Virus record (IMG/VR): IMGVR_UViG_3300042445_002836
Span: 1-42,742 of that record
DNA: 42,742 nt
Direction: 5' to 3' (one strand)
DNA from: a virus
The position numbers and the translations under genes were made by a program. Position 1 is the first letter of the stretch. Each line of letters begins with the position of its first letter. Under the pieces are notes generated by a model. It saw only the letters and a program-made list of their open reading frames with translations, ran no database searches and was not told where the DNA came from. Below, piece by piece: positions 1-9,797 of the stretch.

Positions 1-2936
1 AACCAAGCAATAGGAGTACTTGTTACCCCTGTTAAAGCAGAACCATCTCCTGAGAAAGATCCTGTAAATCCTTGAGTAGCAATAACTGATCCTGTTACTT
101 GGAATTGAGATCCTGATGCAAATACTAAGTTACTTCTAGATCCATCTGCTGTTCCGTTTCCTATTATAAAAGCAGATTGTGCTGATGATGATATGTTGTA
201 CTGTCCTTGAACATGTTGGTAGCTTCCTGATGCTGCTGTGAAATACCCTTCAGCATGTGATCCTGTTGCGTATGCTTGTGTCCACTCTCCTTCTGCATGA
301 GACCATTGTCCTGAAGCTACTGTTTGCCTTCCTTCAGCATGTGCTGCTTCTCCTTCTGCATAAGTTACAGATCCTTCTGCGTGAGCAATAACTCCTGTTG
401 CTGTAGTATTTAGTCCTTCTGCATGTGAATATATCCCTATAGCTGTTGACAGGTATCCCTCTGCATGTGAGTAGTCACCTATCGCATTAGTATTTAATCC
501 TTCAGCATGAGATCCTGTACCGTATGCTGTTGTAATCTCTCCTTCAGCATGTGACCATGAACCTGTTGCTACTGTAAAGAATCCTTCAGCATGTGAGAAA
601 TCTCCTGATGATGTTGTAAGAAGTCCTTCTGCATGTGAAGCATCACCGTAGGATAATGAGCTTGACCCTTCAGCGTGTGATACAAGTCCAAATGATACTG
701 TACTGTACCCTTCTGCATGTGAGTAGTTACCTGTTGCTTTTGAACTAAAGCCTTCAGCATGTGAAGCGTATCCTGATCCTGTTGTATTGTGCCCTTCAGC
801 ATGTGCAAAAGATGCTGATGCTAGTGTATTAAATCCTTCAGCGTGTGAAAAATCTCCTCTTGCGTGTGCGGTGCCTCCTTCCGCATGTGAATAATTTCCT
901 GATGCTTTTGTAGTAGAGCCTTCAGCATGTGAGGCATATCCTGATGCTAATGTAATTACTCCTTCTGCATGTGAGGTTTCCCCTACTGCCTGTGTTTGAT
1001 ACCCTTCTGCATGAGAAGAAGACCCTGATGCTATTGTAAAGAATCCTTCAGCATGTGCTGCCATACCTGAAGCTAGTGATCCTGAGCCTTCTGCATGAGA
1101 ATAGTTTCCTGAAGCTGTTGTGTATAGTCCTTGAGTATGTGAAGCTATTCCGTTTGCTATAGTCCTAAGTCCTTCTGCATGAGATATGTCGCCTACTGCT
1201 GATGTTAAGCTTCCTTCTGCGTGTGAACCTTCTCCTAATGCTATTGTACTTATTCCTTCAGCGTGTGAAGACACTCCTTGTGATAATGTTTGACTTCCTT
1301 CTGCATGTGAATAAGATCCTGATGCTATTGTGGTCTCTCCTTCTGCATGTGAGTAGTCTCCTGAGGCTGTTGTGTAGCCTCCTTCAGTGTGGGATACTGC
1401 TCCTTGTGCTAGGGTATAAGATCCTTCAGCATGTGAATAAAACCCTGATGCTGTACTTGAACTTCCTTCTGCATGTGAACTGTATCCTGATGCTGATGTA
1501 AAGTATCCTTCGGCATGTGAAAAAGAACCGTCAGTACGTGTTTGATTTCCTTCAACATGTGATCCATACCCTACTGTTCTGGTACTTAGTCCTTCTGCAT
1601 GTGATGACTGTCCTTGTGTTATTGTTCTTTCTCCTTCAGCATGTGAATAGTCCCCTATTGCTACTGATCCTGTACCTTCGGCATGTGAAAAGTTTCCAGT
1701 TGCTATATTTGCTAATCCTTGTGAAAGACTTCCTGTTACTCCTAATGAACCTGTTATTAAAGCACTTCCTGTATATGGAAAAGCTGCTACACCTCCGCTG
1801 TTTAAAGCGTAAGAAGCTGTTCCTTGTAGAGAACCTGTTAATCCTTGAGTAGCAATAACTGATCCTGTTACTTGAAATTGAGATCCTGATGCAAGTACTA
1901 GATTTGATCTATTTCCAAATGTTCCGTTTCCTATTATGAAAGCAGACTGTGCTGATGATGTAATGTTAAACTGCCCTTGAACGTGTTGGTAAGATCCTGA
2001 TGATATGGTTTGAAGGCCTTCTACATGTGATGAATTTCCTGATGCAATGGTAGAGTCTCCTTCTGCATGTGAGTAGTTTCCTGATGCTATTGTGTTATAC
2101 CCTTCTGCATGTGATGCTAACCCTATTGCTACTGAGTTAATACCTTCAGCATGTGAGTAAGATCCTGATGCTTGTGTATTCTGTCCTTCAGCGTGTGAGT
2201 ATGTTCCTCTTGCATAAGTAGTATATCCTTCAGCATGTGAAGCATCCCCGATTGCTTCTGTGGTAAATCCTTCGGCATGTGAGTAAGATCCTGATGCTAT
2301 TGTGAAGTATCCTTCAGCATGAGAGTAATCTCCTGATGCAGATGTTTTTCGACCTTCGGCATGTGAGCGATTTCCTACAGCTATTGCTTCACTTCCTTCT
2401 GCATGTGATCCATACCCCTGTGCTATTGTACTAACTCCTTCTGCATGTGAATAAGATCCTGATGATATTGTAGTAATACCTTGAGCATGTGAGTATGTTC
2501 CTCTTGCAGTAGTTTGATATCCTTCAGCATGTGAATAGTTACCTGATGCTGTTGTTTCACTTCCTTCAGCATGAGAGTACGATGCTGATGCTAGTGTATA
2601 ACTTCCTTCAGCATGAGAGTATTGTCCTACTGTTCTTGTATAATTTCCTTCGGCATGTGAATAGTTACCTGATGCTGATGTAGAATTTCCTTCAGCATGA
2701 GAGTACTGTCCTATTACTATATTACCAGTTGGTCCTTGTGATAAAGAACCAGTTATAGCTGTACTGCCGTTTAATTGTGTTGTTCCTGTTACTGTTATAT
2801 TACCTGATACTGTTCCTCCTGTTAGCGGTAAGTATCCTGGTGCTAAAGATGCTGTTGTTGCATAGGAAGCTGTTCCAAATAACGAACCTGTAAATGATGT
2901 AGCCTCTACTGAATCAGCTGTATATTTTTTTGCCAT
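1..2936 (-). CDS. SHAEG-repeat tail fibre (3' end outside window)
   Basis: The frame is open from the ATG at 2934-2936 to the left edge, about 978 codons, with no stop inside the window. The N-terminus starts MAKKYTADSVEATSFTGS and has the LAPGYLPLTGGTVSG module also found in the next fibre gene. The bulk is about 54 repeats of 14 residues of the type ASGxYSHAEGxxT, in two blocks of about 18 and about 36. Each block ends with YQHVQGQ, a non-repeat FIIGNGT segment and GSVIATQG. SHAEG repeats resemble the left-handed beta-roll of YadA-type heads and occur in phage fibres, sometimes before a self-cleaving chaperone domain. The role (long trimeric host-binding fibre) is inferred. Confidence 0.85.
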   Translation of the reverse strand, partial: MAKKYTADSVEATSFTGSLFGTASYATTASLAPGYLPLTGGTVSGNITVTGTTQLNGSTAITGSLSQGPTGNIVIGQYSHAEGNSTSASGNYSHAEGNYTRTVGQYSHAEGSYTLASASYSHAEGSETTASGNYSHAEGYQTTARGTYSHAQGITTISSGSYSHAEGVSTIAQGYGSHAEGSEAIAVGNRSHAEGRKTSASGDYSHAEGYFTIASGSYSHAEGFTTEAIGDASHAEGYTTYARGTYSHAEGQNTQASGSYSHAEGINSVAIGLASHAEGYNTIASGNYSHAEGDSTIASGNSSHVEGLQTISSGSYQHVQGQFNITSSAQSAFIIGNGTFGNRSNLVLASGSQFQVTGSVIATQGLTGSLQGTASYALNSGGVAAFPYTGSALITGSLGVTGSLSQGLANIATGNFSHAEGTGSVAIGDYSHAEGERTITQGQSSHAEGLSTRTVGYGSHVEGNQTRTDGSFSHAEGYFTSASGYSSHAEGSSSTASGFYSHAEGSYTLAQGAVSHTEGGYTTASGDYSHAEGETTIASGSYSHAEGSQTLSQGVSSHAEGISTIALGEGSHAEGSLTSAVGDISHAEGLRTIANGIASHTQGLYTTASGNYSHAEGSGSLASGMAAHAEGFFTIASGSSSHAEGYQTQAVGETSHAEGVITLASGYASHAEGSTTKASGNYSHAEGGTAHARGDFSHAEGFNTLASASFAHAEGHNTTGSGYASHAEGFSSKATGNYSHAEGYSTVSFGLVSHAEGSSSLSYGDASHAEGLLTTSSGDFSHAEGFFTVATGSWSHAEGEITTAYGTGSHAEGLNTNAIGDYSHAEGYLSTAIGIYSHAEGLNTTATGVIAHAEGSVTYAEGEAAHAEGRQTVASGQWSHAEGEWTQAYATGSHAEGYFTAASGSYQHVQGQYNISSSAQSAFIIGNGTADGSRSNLVFASGSQFQVTGSVIATQGFTGSFSGDGSALTGVTSTPIAW
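190..1690 (-). repeat. 42-bp repeat tract, long SHAEG block
   Basis: About 36 tandem copies of a 42-bp unit encode the second SHAEG block. The unit's plus-strand hallmark is CCTTCAGCATGTGA. Copies are degenerate outside this core, and all keep the frame. Edges are approximate. Confidence 0.85.
1830..2030 (-). repeat. Intragenic duplicated block (copy of about 50-250)
   Basis: This roughly 200-bp non-repeat segment is closely matched at about 50-250. Both copies encode GSQFQVTGSVIATQG and FIIGNGT segments. It shows that the whole SHAEG-plus-linker module was duplicated inside the gene. Confidence 0.8.
2005..2715 (-). repeat. 42-bp repeat tract, short SHAEG block
   Basis: About 18 tandem 42-bp units encode the first SHAEG block, about half the length of the other block in the same gene. 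Edges are approximate. Confidence 0.8.
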
Positions 2937-2950
2937 TTTATTTTACTTTA

Positions 2951-5086
2951 TTACCAGTTATTTTGTACTATGTTTACCCATTCGTAAGTTGAAGCTCCTG
3001 TTTGCATTGACATATCTACAAAAGAATTATTTCCTGATGTTCTATATCTTAATGAACCTGCATTTGTTATACCTGCTACTGCTGAATTGTTACTTACTTG
3101 AAAAGAACCTGTTACTGATAAAGAACCAGTAAATTGATGTGTATCATCTAAAGTGTCTCCAAATCTAGTAGATCCTGAAGAGAATGATTCAGTAAAATAT
3201 GTTACAGATGAAGATACTATATATTGCTGTGCTGTTAGATTTCCTGTTACTGTTAAGTCTCCTGATACTGTTCCTCCTGTAAGTGGTAAGTATCCTGGTG
3301 CTAAAGATGCTGTTTGAGCATAAGAAGCTGATACCACACTTCCATTGTAGTAAGATGCTGTTAAAGCATGAGATGCCGTTACTGCTCTTGAAGCTGTTAC
3401 AGTTAATGTATTTGTTGTAGCATTATATGAATATAAAGAACTATCAATATATATTCTATTGTTTATTGTACCATCGCTAAATAATGGATAGTAAGGACCT
3501 GTTCCACCTGTCTGATCTACTACATCTATATATGATGCAGATAATGCATAAGTAGCGTAAGAGCTTGTTGCTGCATAAGAAGCTGATATAGATGTATTTG
3601 AATAAGAAGCAGTAACTGTTCCTAGTAAGTAACTTGCTGTTATTGCGTTTGTTGCAAAAGAAGCAGATATTACACTTCCATTATAGTATGATGCTGTTGC
3701 TGCAAATGAAGCAGAAGTGGCTATAGAAGCTGTATTACTAGATTCTGCAAAAGCTGCTGTTCCTGCTATAGAAGCTGTATTACTAGATTCTGCAAATAAT
3801 GTATAAGATGCTGTTGTTGCTAACCCTACTACATCTGTGTATGAGGCCGATATTGCATAAGATGCTGTAATGGCTGTGGGTGAAACAATTCCTGTTATTC
3901 CTGCCCCGTCTCCTACAAATGTATTTGCTGTTACAGTACCTGTTACTATTAATGATCCTGTAATACTTGCACTTCCAGATAAAGATCCATCCCACTCTGC
4001 TGCTATACCTGTTAACCCAGATCCGTTTCCTGTAAATGATCCGGTATAAGATCCAGTATTAAATGAACCTGTAAATGTATTAAATGCTGTTAATGATGTT
4101 AATGCACTTGTATTAAAATAAGAAGCAGTTGTTGCAAAAGAAGCAGATACTGGGATTGGTGCCCAAGAAGCAGATAATGCTTGAGAGGCGTAAGATGCTG
4201 TTCCTAATAAAGAACTTGTTACAGATGTAGCGTAGATATTTCCTTCTACTTGTAATTTTCCTAGAGTTGGGGTTATAGTTGCAATACCTATATTTCCGCT
4301 TGAACTAATAAACATTCTAGGTGTTACTAGTCCATTTGAGAAAAATCTTATACCATCGTTATATATTACTGACCCTACTGCTGTTGTATTAAATCCTCCT
4401 GTTTTCCAGTGTATTCCATTTGTCGGTACTATGTCAACTCCTGCTGTAGATCGTATTTTACCAGTTACTTCTAATGTTGATGATACTGTTTGGCTACCTG
4501 TTATATCTAAAGATCCTGTTAACTGTACATCCTGTACTAAAGAGTTAACGTATGATGCTGTTTGTGCACTTGTAAATGATCCACTCCAGTATGATGCTGT
4601 TGCAGCAAATGAAGCTGATACTGCATAAGAAGAACTTGCTATCGAACCGCTCCAATATGAAGCTGTACTTGCAAAAGAAGCTGATGTAGCATTTGTTACG
4701 GATCCTGTAAAGAAAGAAGCAGTTACTCCTGTTAATCCTGAACCGTTTCCTGTAAATGATCCTGAGAAAGAACCTGTAAAGTTACTTCCTGATGCTTGAT
4801 ATCCATTTAGGCTTAGTCCTGTTATCTTTGATCCATCTCCTTGTAAAGATCCTGAAAAAGATCCTGATGCTCCTGATGAGAATCTTAAATCTATATTTCC
4901 ACCTTCTACTCTAAGGGATCCTGTAATATCTACACTACCTGTTAATACTCCGTTCCACTGTGAGGAAGCTGTTACGTAAAGTAAACCTGATCCATCTCCG
5001 TAGAATGCAGATGCAGATATTGCACCACTTACGTTAAGTGAGCCTGATATCTGTGTATTATTACTTATGATATGTTCGTTAGCCAT
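2951..5086 (-). CDS. Tail fibre protein rich in TASY and GSGLTG modules
   Basis: The product has 711 residues of low complexity dominated by Ser, Thr, Ala and Gly. It has many copies of ATASYWSGS, SASFAATASYYNGS and SGSFTGNGSGLTG. This composition is typical of beta-structured phage fibres known from uncultured marine T4-like phages. The C-terminal part carries LAPGYLPLTGGTVSGDLTV, shared with the downstream SHAEG fibre, and ends in a non-repetitive tip (STYEWVNIVQNNW). It lies 14 bp upstream of the SHAEG fibre and follows a smaller fibre gene, so it probably builds a segment of the fibre or an alternative fibre. The exact role is not known. Confidence 0.8.
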   Translation of the reverse strand: MANEHIISNNTQISGSLNVSGAISASAFYGDGSGLLYVTASSQWNGVLTGSVDITGSLRVEGGNIDLRFSSGASGSFSGSLQGDGSKITGLSLNGYQASGSNFTGSFSGSFTGNGSGLTGVTASFFTGSVTNATSASFASTASYWSGSIASSSYAVSASFAATASYWSGSFTSAQTASYVNSLVQDVQLTGSLDITGSQTVSSTLEVTGKIRSTAGVDIVPTNGIHWKTGGFNTTAVGSVIYNDGIRFFSNGLVTPRMFISSSGNIGIATITPTLGKLQVEGNIYATSVTSSLLGTASYASQALSASWAPIPVSASFATTASYFNTSALTSLTAFNTFTGSFNTGSYTGSFTGNGSGLTGIAAEWDGSLSGSASITGSLIVTGTVTANTFVGDGAGITGIVSPTAITASYAISASYTDVVGLATTASYTLFAESSNTASIAGTAAFAESSNTASIATSASFAATASYYNGSVISASFATNAITASYLLGTVTASYSNTSISASYAATSSYATYALSASYIDVVDQTGGTGPYYPLFSDGTINNRIYIDSSLYSYNATTNTLTVTASRAVTASHALTASYYNGSVVSASYAQTASLAPGYLPLTGGTVSGDLTVTGNLTAQQYIVSSSVTYFTESFSSGSTRFGDTLDDTHQFTGSLSVTGSFQVSNNSAVAGITNAGSLRYRTSGNNSFVDMSMQTGASTYEWVNIVQNNW

Positions 5087-5099
5087 GTTTTATATTATT

Positions 5100-5735
5100 T
5101 TATACTGGTCTCTTAAATGCTGTTACTAGCATGTTTATTTCAAAATTACCTCCTACTGCATCTACATATAATGAAGCAGATGTTAGAGATGAAGCAACTA
5201 AGCTAAAAGAGCTTGATATTGCATCACCTGTTGCTACTACGTGGTTATCTGTTATACTTGCATTCCCCGATCTATCCCAGCTACCTAGTAATGTACCTAC
5301 TTTCTTTTCGTTTTCAGTAGCAGTTGTTAGTACGTAGTCTGCTTTAAATCCACTATAACCTGCTGAAGCAGATATCGGGAAAGTCATTAAAACATTTGTT
5401 CCTGAGAGACTGCTTGTTGCATAGTGAAATACATTAACACTAGCTGCTGTAGCACTCCCTGTTGATATGGTTAAGGTACTCCCTATAGTTACTCCTTGAA
5501 GTGAAGTACTTCCGGATACAACTGTTAAAGAGCCTGTAATACCTGCACTACCGCTTCTAATTCCATTCCAGTTGGCTGTTGTTATTCCTGTTAACCCTGA
5601 TCCATCTCCTACATAAGATCCAGAAAAAGAACCAGTAAAGGATCCACTTCCTTGAAAAGCACTTCCTGACTGCATTATTATAGATCCTGATACTATTAAA
5701 GGCCCTACTACTGTTAGATTACCGATTGTTGGCAT
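5100..5735 (-). CDS. Short tail fibre protein
   Basis: The product has 211 residues. The N-terminal half has the family modules TGSFSGSYVGDGSGLTGIT and GSLTVVSGS. The C-terminal half (about 105-211) is a compact non-repetitive domain ending FEINMLVTAFKRPV, the likely globular tip. It stands between two larger fibre genes in the same operon. Its close sequence relation to both suggests one assembly or a set of interchangeable fibre parts. No chaperone or enzyme motif is visible. Confidence 0.75.
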   Translation of the reverse strand: MPTIGNLTVVGPLIVSGSIIMQSGSAFQGSGSFTGSFSGSYVGDGSGLTGITTANWNGIRSGSAGITGSLTVVSGSTSLQGVTIGSTLTISTGSATAASVNVFHYATSSLSGTNVLMTFPISASAGYSGFKADYVLTTATENEKKVGTLLGSWDRSGNASITDNHVVATGDAISSSFSLVASSLTSASLYVDAVGGNFEINMLVTAFKRPV

Positions 5736-5760
5736 ATTCTTTTATTTTTATTTTCTACTA

Positions 5761-7566
5761 TTATGGCTTAACTACTACAAGGTCCCAACTCTTATAAAGA
5801 GCTCCAGATGGTAGTGCATTAATTGCTGCTAAATTTCCTGGGGATTGATCAGATTCATTTAATAATCCTGGTAGGAATATCTGTAATGCATTAAATGTTA
5901 ATATTCTATCGCTAAAATCTCCTCTTATTAAAGCATCGTTTGTTCTTCTATTATCTATATAAAGTTGATTTTCTTCATAAACTACATCGTCACGTCCTGT
6001 ATAAGGCCCTAGGTATACATTGTCATAGCCTCCTTTTTCTAACTTAGGACTTCCTGCTTCAAAACCTAAAGCTACATTCCCTCTACCTCTAATAAGGTTC
6101 TTAAAAGCCCCTGTACCTACAACTGTATTGTATGCACCTTCTTCTAAGTTTGATAGGGTTTCTGCACCTATTGATACATCTCCATATCCTTGATTTACTT
6201 TAAATAAAGATAAGTACCCCAAGGCAGTCTCAAAACTCGATTCATTAGCTTTAGTTAACACTAGACTCCCTATCCCTGTTGAGTATTTACCGTTGTTACC
6301 TCCTCCTGCAAGGTACCCTAAATATGATGATTCACCTCCAGCATTCTGACCTGCTGAATAGCCTATTGAGGTAGTGCTGTTATCTGCTCCTGCTCCTGCG
6401 TATGCTCCTAATGCTACACTAGCAGCTGATGTGTTGTTTAGTGTACCTGTCCCTATACCTATTGATGAACCGTCTGGGTTATGTATTTTAATATTTTCAT
6501 CAATGGTTGTAACACCTTTTAAGTTAATAGTCGGTGAAGAACCTGATACAATAAATGATCCTGTTATCTCTCCATTTCCATTTCTAGTACCATCCCATTC
6601 TGAGTTGGCAATAATACCTGTTAACCCTGATCCATCTCCTACAAATGATCCTGAAAATACAGATCCTGATATTGCAGTCATGTTTAGAAATTGAACTGTA
6701 GTAGGTGTTGAACCTGATACAATTAACGATCCTGTTATTTGTGCAAAACCGTTTCTAGTACCGTCCCATTCAGTTGTTACTCCTGTCAATCCTGCTCCGT
6801 TTCCTATGAAAGAACCAGAGAAAACCGATGCAGACACCTGGCTGTGGAAGGTTACTTGACCTGTAGCAAAATCACCTAAAATAAGAGGTGTATCGTCTGG
6901 TGAGTTATTTATGTATAGTTTGTTATTCTGTGTTGGAGTATTTGTAAGAGGTCCTGCTGCATACCCTATGTAGATATTGCCCATTCCTGCTTGTACATTC
7001 TCACCTGTTTGAACTCCTATTGCAGTATTACTATGCCCTGTAGTAAGATTTACTAATGAATAATCCCCTACTGCTACCGTACTACTTACTTGATCTGCAC
7101 TTACAAGAGAATTATCCCCTATCGCTACGTTATCTGTACCTCCTATATCCTGTCCTGCAAGAGCTCCTATTAGTATATTACTTCCAGCAGTTGCTGCTAG
7201 ACCTGCACCAGCTCCTATACTTAGATTTCCTACTGTATCTACTGGTTCAAACCTACCGGCTAGGGTTAGTATACTTCCATCAAAAGTAAGATTTGATTCT
7301 CCTTGAAGTGATGTCCCTCCAGTTGCTGTTAGTACATTATTGTTTTGATTACCATCTATTGTTACTGTTCCTCCTCCTGGTGCTGGTAATTCAACACTGT
7401 GGTATGTTAAAGGGTCTGTATCGTTATCGAACCATAATTTTAACTCTTTTGAAGTAGAGTTAGGTATATTGTGAATGGAACTTGAGAAGTAAACAGAAGA
7501 GAAGTTCTCATCCATTTGTGCATGGGTGAGAGCTGCTCCTAGACTTGTTCTAAATGTTATTGCCAT
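5761..7566 (-). CDS. Tail fibre with YadA-head-like IG repeats
   Basis: The product has 601 residues. The N-terminus MAITFRTSLGAALTHAQMDE matches the start of the next gene upstream (MAIQLRTNKASALTYNEMDR), so this is probably a common attachment domain. Two regions (about 110-215 and 370-530) have repeats such as NVAIGDNSL and SIGAGAGLAATAG, like the left-handed beta-roll of trimeric autotransporter heads. Between them are GDGSGLTG fibre modules. The C-terminus ends LYKSWDLVVVKP. A TATAA-type element lies just before the start. Function as a virion adhesin is inferred. Confidence 0.75.
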   Translation of the reverse strand: MAITFRTSLGAALTHAQMDENFSSVYFSSSIHNIPNSTSKELKLWFDNDTDPLTYHSVELPAPGGGTVTIDGNQNNNVLTATGGTSLQGESNLTFDGSILTLAGRFEPVDTVGNLSIGAGAGLAATAGSNILIGALAGQDIGGTDNVAIGDNSLVSADQVSSTVAVGDYSLVNLTTGHSNTAIGVQTGENVQAGMGNIYIGYAAGPLTNTPTQNNKLYINNSPDDTPLILGDFATGQVTFHSQVSASVFSGSFIGNGAGLTGVTTEWDGTRNGFAQITGSLIVSGSTPTTVQFLNMTAISGSVFSGSFVGDGSGLTGIIANSEWDGTRNGNGEITGSFIVSGSSPTINLKGVTTIDENIKIHNPDGSSIGIGTGTLNNTSAASVALGAYAGAGADNSTTSIGYSAGQNAGGESSYLGYLAGGGNNGKYSTGIGSLVLTKANESSFETALGYLSLFKVNQGYGDVSIGAETLSNLEEGAYNTVVGTGAFKNLIRGRGNVALGFEAGSPKLEKGGYDNVYLGPYTGRDDVVYEENQLYIDNRRTNDALIRGDFSDRILTFNALQIFLPGLLNESDQSPGNLAAINALPSGALYKSWDLVVVKP

Positions 7567-7571
7567 AGTAC

Positions 7572-7580
7572 TTTATTATA
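7572..7580 (-). promoter_or_regulatory. Candidate late promoter element
   Basis: TATAATAAA on the minus strand just before the 601-residue fibre gene. The 13 bp TTATTATAAATAT on the plus strand around it recur exactly at 12583-12595. Confidence 0.35.
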
Positions 7581-7604
7581 AATATCTTCTTTTAATCTTC
7601 TGTT

Positions 7605-9782
7605 TTATGCACCTGTATATATAATGAATGCTAATGCATAATAAGGTGGTCTGTTTTCGTGAGGGAAATTACCTCCTGTAAAATGTATATTTCCCTCATT
7701 AGGAGGTGTTGGGAAATCTTGAGTACCTATTTCGGTATCCCCTGTCTCTAATCCTCTTCCATAATCTCCGTTATCTCTCCAACTTCTTGTGAAACCGTGA
7801 TTGTGTGAAGGCATTTCAGAAGTATGTAACTTAACGTTGTTAAATCCTCCTTTTTCTCCTACTGTATATCCATTTATATCGGCTACCCATTGTATCGTAC
7901 TAATATTAGGTCTATGTGTTACTAGGTTACCTGTTTGTGATAATACTGCTATAGATCCTGGTGGGAATAGTACGTATGGATATCCTGTTGTTACATTAGT
8001 TCCATTTGCAGGTACATAACCTCTGTATAATACGTAATTATCTAGACCTTGATGATACACTAAGAAGTACGATGTATTTGCACTATTACCTACTAGTGAG
8101 TATAGTGCGTATTGTCTGCCAATGTCCGGTGTGCCTGGTGTGCTTTGACCCATATTAGAATTAAAAACCGCTGTGCTAGGGGTAGGATTCGTTACCATAG
8201 AAGTATTACTTACTTTAGTAAACGTTCCTTGTACGTATGAATTCCCTGTATTAAAAGTTAAGTTTGAATTTATAGTAAATGTAGTAAAATCGTATGTTAC
8301 TACCTCATTATTCTTTCCTCCTGCTCCTACAATAAATCTTTCTCTTAAATCTGGAATTGTTACCCCTCCTACCGGTGCTCTACCATCACAGAGTGTCCAA
8401 CCTGCTGGAGGTGCTGTTGGTGACCCTGCCCACATTACAATACCTCCTAGTGGAAAAGTACCTGTAATATATTGAATCTGCCCTATAGAGCCAGCTGTCT
8501 GGCTTACTGTTAATACCCTTGGGTTAGATTCAACACTTGCTGGTACATTTAATATAGTTGCTATATTTCCTACTGTTAGGTTTGTACCTACAGCTGCCGA
8601 TGTTCCTGTTGTTAATGAAAGTCCTACTGCAGCAGTTCCTGTTGTTACTGTATTTCCTTTTACTGTAAAAGAACCTGTTACAATAGTATCTCCGTTTACA
8701 TCTAATTTAGCATTAGGTATTGATTTGTTCATAGAGATATTTCCATATGAATCAATTCTGAATCTCTCTTCTATACCTATATCTCCTGGTGCATGTGGAC
8801 TTGTACTTTGACCTGTTCCTATTGAGAATCCATGTAAGTTACCTTGTCCGCTGAACTGTATATAAGTACGGTAGGATCCGTCAACATCCTGTTGAATTCT
8901 CATTCCGTTACTCAACCAATCTCCTCCTCCAGCTAGCTGTCTAACTGATAGTATTTTTAATGAGTCTACGTTTTGTTGCGGTGTTATTCCAAATTGAGCA
9001 ATAGTTTGAAAGTCTCCTAATAATGTCCCTGTTTGTGCTGTCTGGAATACATGTAGTGCTGCTGACCCTGGTCCAGTTCCTACTCCTAATCTTCCTGCAA
9101 AAAATCCATTACCTTCTGCATGAAAAAGGTGTTGTGGTGAGAAGGTACCTATACCGAATCCGGCTTGTGTAAAGGCTCCGTAATTTGCATTACTCCCTAC
9201 TACAAACCTAATATGCCCTGGGTCTTGAAGTTCAGCAAATTTTCCAGAAGGTGCCCATGATTTTATGTACAGGTTATTATCATTATGGTCATGTCTTCCG
9301 ATAGTTCCCATAAGTGTTGTTCCTTGATAGAAATCTACAGCAGCTCGTCTGTTTGTACCTACTGTAACAGTACTCTCCAGTCTTAATGTGGCTGGGATAG
9401 CGTTTGTACCTTTTGCATGTATTTTTGCATTTGCAGCAGGAAGCGATACTCCTATTCCTAATTGCTGTGCAGTATTGTATAAGAACCCGTTGTCTGCATC
9501 TAGAATAGGATTAGTACTATGTCTGAATTGAATAGTTCTTGGATCTCCTGCTACTACTAGTGTAGGTGTTGCTCCTGTAGTTGGCTGTAGATCAATAGGT
9601 ACAAACCTAGCTGGTCCAAAATCATCTCCTGGTGCAGTATTTAATGTACTACTTCCTGTATACCACAGTTTTAGCATATTACCATTATCTATAGACGCAG
9701 AATAAAAGAAGGAAGAAAAGTTCCTATCCATCTCATTATAGGTAAGTGCTGATGCTTTGTTTGTTCTTAATTGTATTGCCAT
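7605..9782 (-). CDS. Tail fibre with C-terminal phage tail-collar domain
   Basis: The product has 725 residues. The N-terminal anchor MAIQLRTNKASALTYNEMDR is shared with the 601-residue fibre. A tail-collar domain starts near residue 446 (GGIVMWAGS, then PPAGWTLCDG and IPDLRERFIVGAG). The C-terminal tip has SEMPSHNHGF at about 655-664 and ENRPPYYALAFIIYTGA at the end. In T4 gp12 and related fibres, HxH residues like those in SHNHG bind metal in the receptor-binding tip. This is therefore the best candidate for the receptor-binding short fibre. The middle (about 100-360) is beta-rich and unrecognised. Confidence 0.85.
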   Translation of the reverse strand: MAIQLRTNKASALTYNEMDRNFSSFFYSASIDNGNMLKLWYTGSSTLNTAPGDDFGPARFVPIDLQPTTGATPTLVVAGDPRTIQFRHSTNPILDADNGFLYNTAQQLGIGVSLPAANAKIHAKGTNAIPATLRLESTVTVGTNRRAAVDFYQGTTLMGTIGRHDHNDNNLYIKSWAPSGKFAELQDPGHIRFVVGSNANYGAFTQAGFGIGTFSPQHLFHAEGNGFFAGRLGVGTGPGSAALHVFQTAQTGTLLGDFQTIAQFGITPQQNVDSLKILSVRQLAGGGDWLSNGMRIQQDVDGSYRTYIQFSGQGNLHGFSIGTGQSTSPHAPGDIGIEERFRIDSYGNISMNKSIPNAKLDVNGDTIVTGSFTVKGNTVTTGTAAVGLSLTTGTSAAVGTNLTVGNIATILNVPASVESNPRVLTVSQTAGSIGQIQYITGTFPLGGIVMWAGSPTAPPAGWTLCDGRAPVGGVTIPDLRERFIVGAGGKNNEVVTYDFTTFTINSNLTFNTGNSYVQGTFTKVSNTSMVTNPTPSTAVFNSNMGQSTPGTPDIGRQYALYSLVGNSANTSYFLVYHQGLDNYVLYRGYVPANGTNVTTGYPYVLFPPGSIAVLSQTGNLVTHRPNISTIQWVADINGYTVGEKGGFNNVKLHTSEMPSHNHGFTRSWRDNGDYGRGLETGDTEIGTQDFPTPPNEGNIHFTGGNFPHENRPPYYALAFIIYTGA

Positions 9783-9786
9783 ATTA

Positions 9787-9797
9787 CTTATTTTATA
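9787..9797 (-). promoter_or_regulatory. Candidate late promoter element
   Basis: TATAAAATAAG on the minus strand, just before the collar-domain fibre gene. Confidence 0.3.

Noticed and set aside
190-1690. CRISPR-like regular repeats
   Set aside because: The 42-bp repeats are in frame, have no unique spacers of constant length and encode SHAEG repeats.
1202-1852. Plus-strand open frames of about 100 codons opposite the SHAEG gene
   Set aside because: They are Leu-rich translations of the 42-bp repeats on the wrong strand, shadows of the fibre gene.
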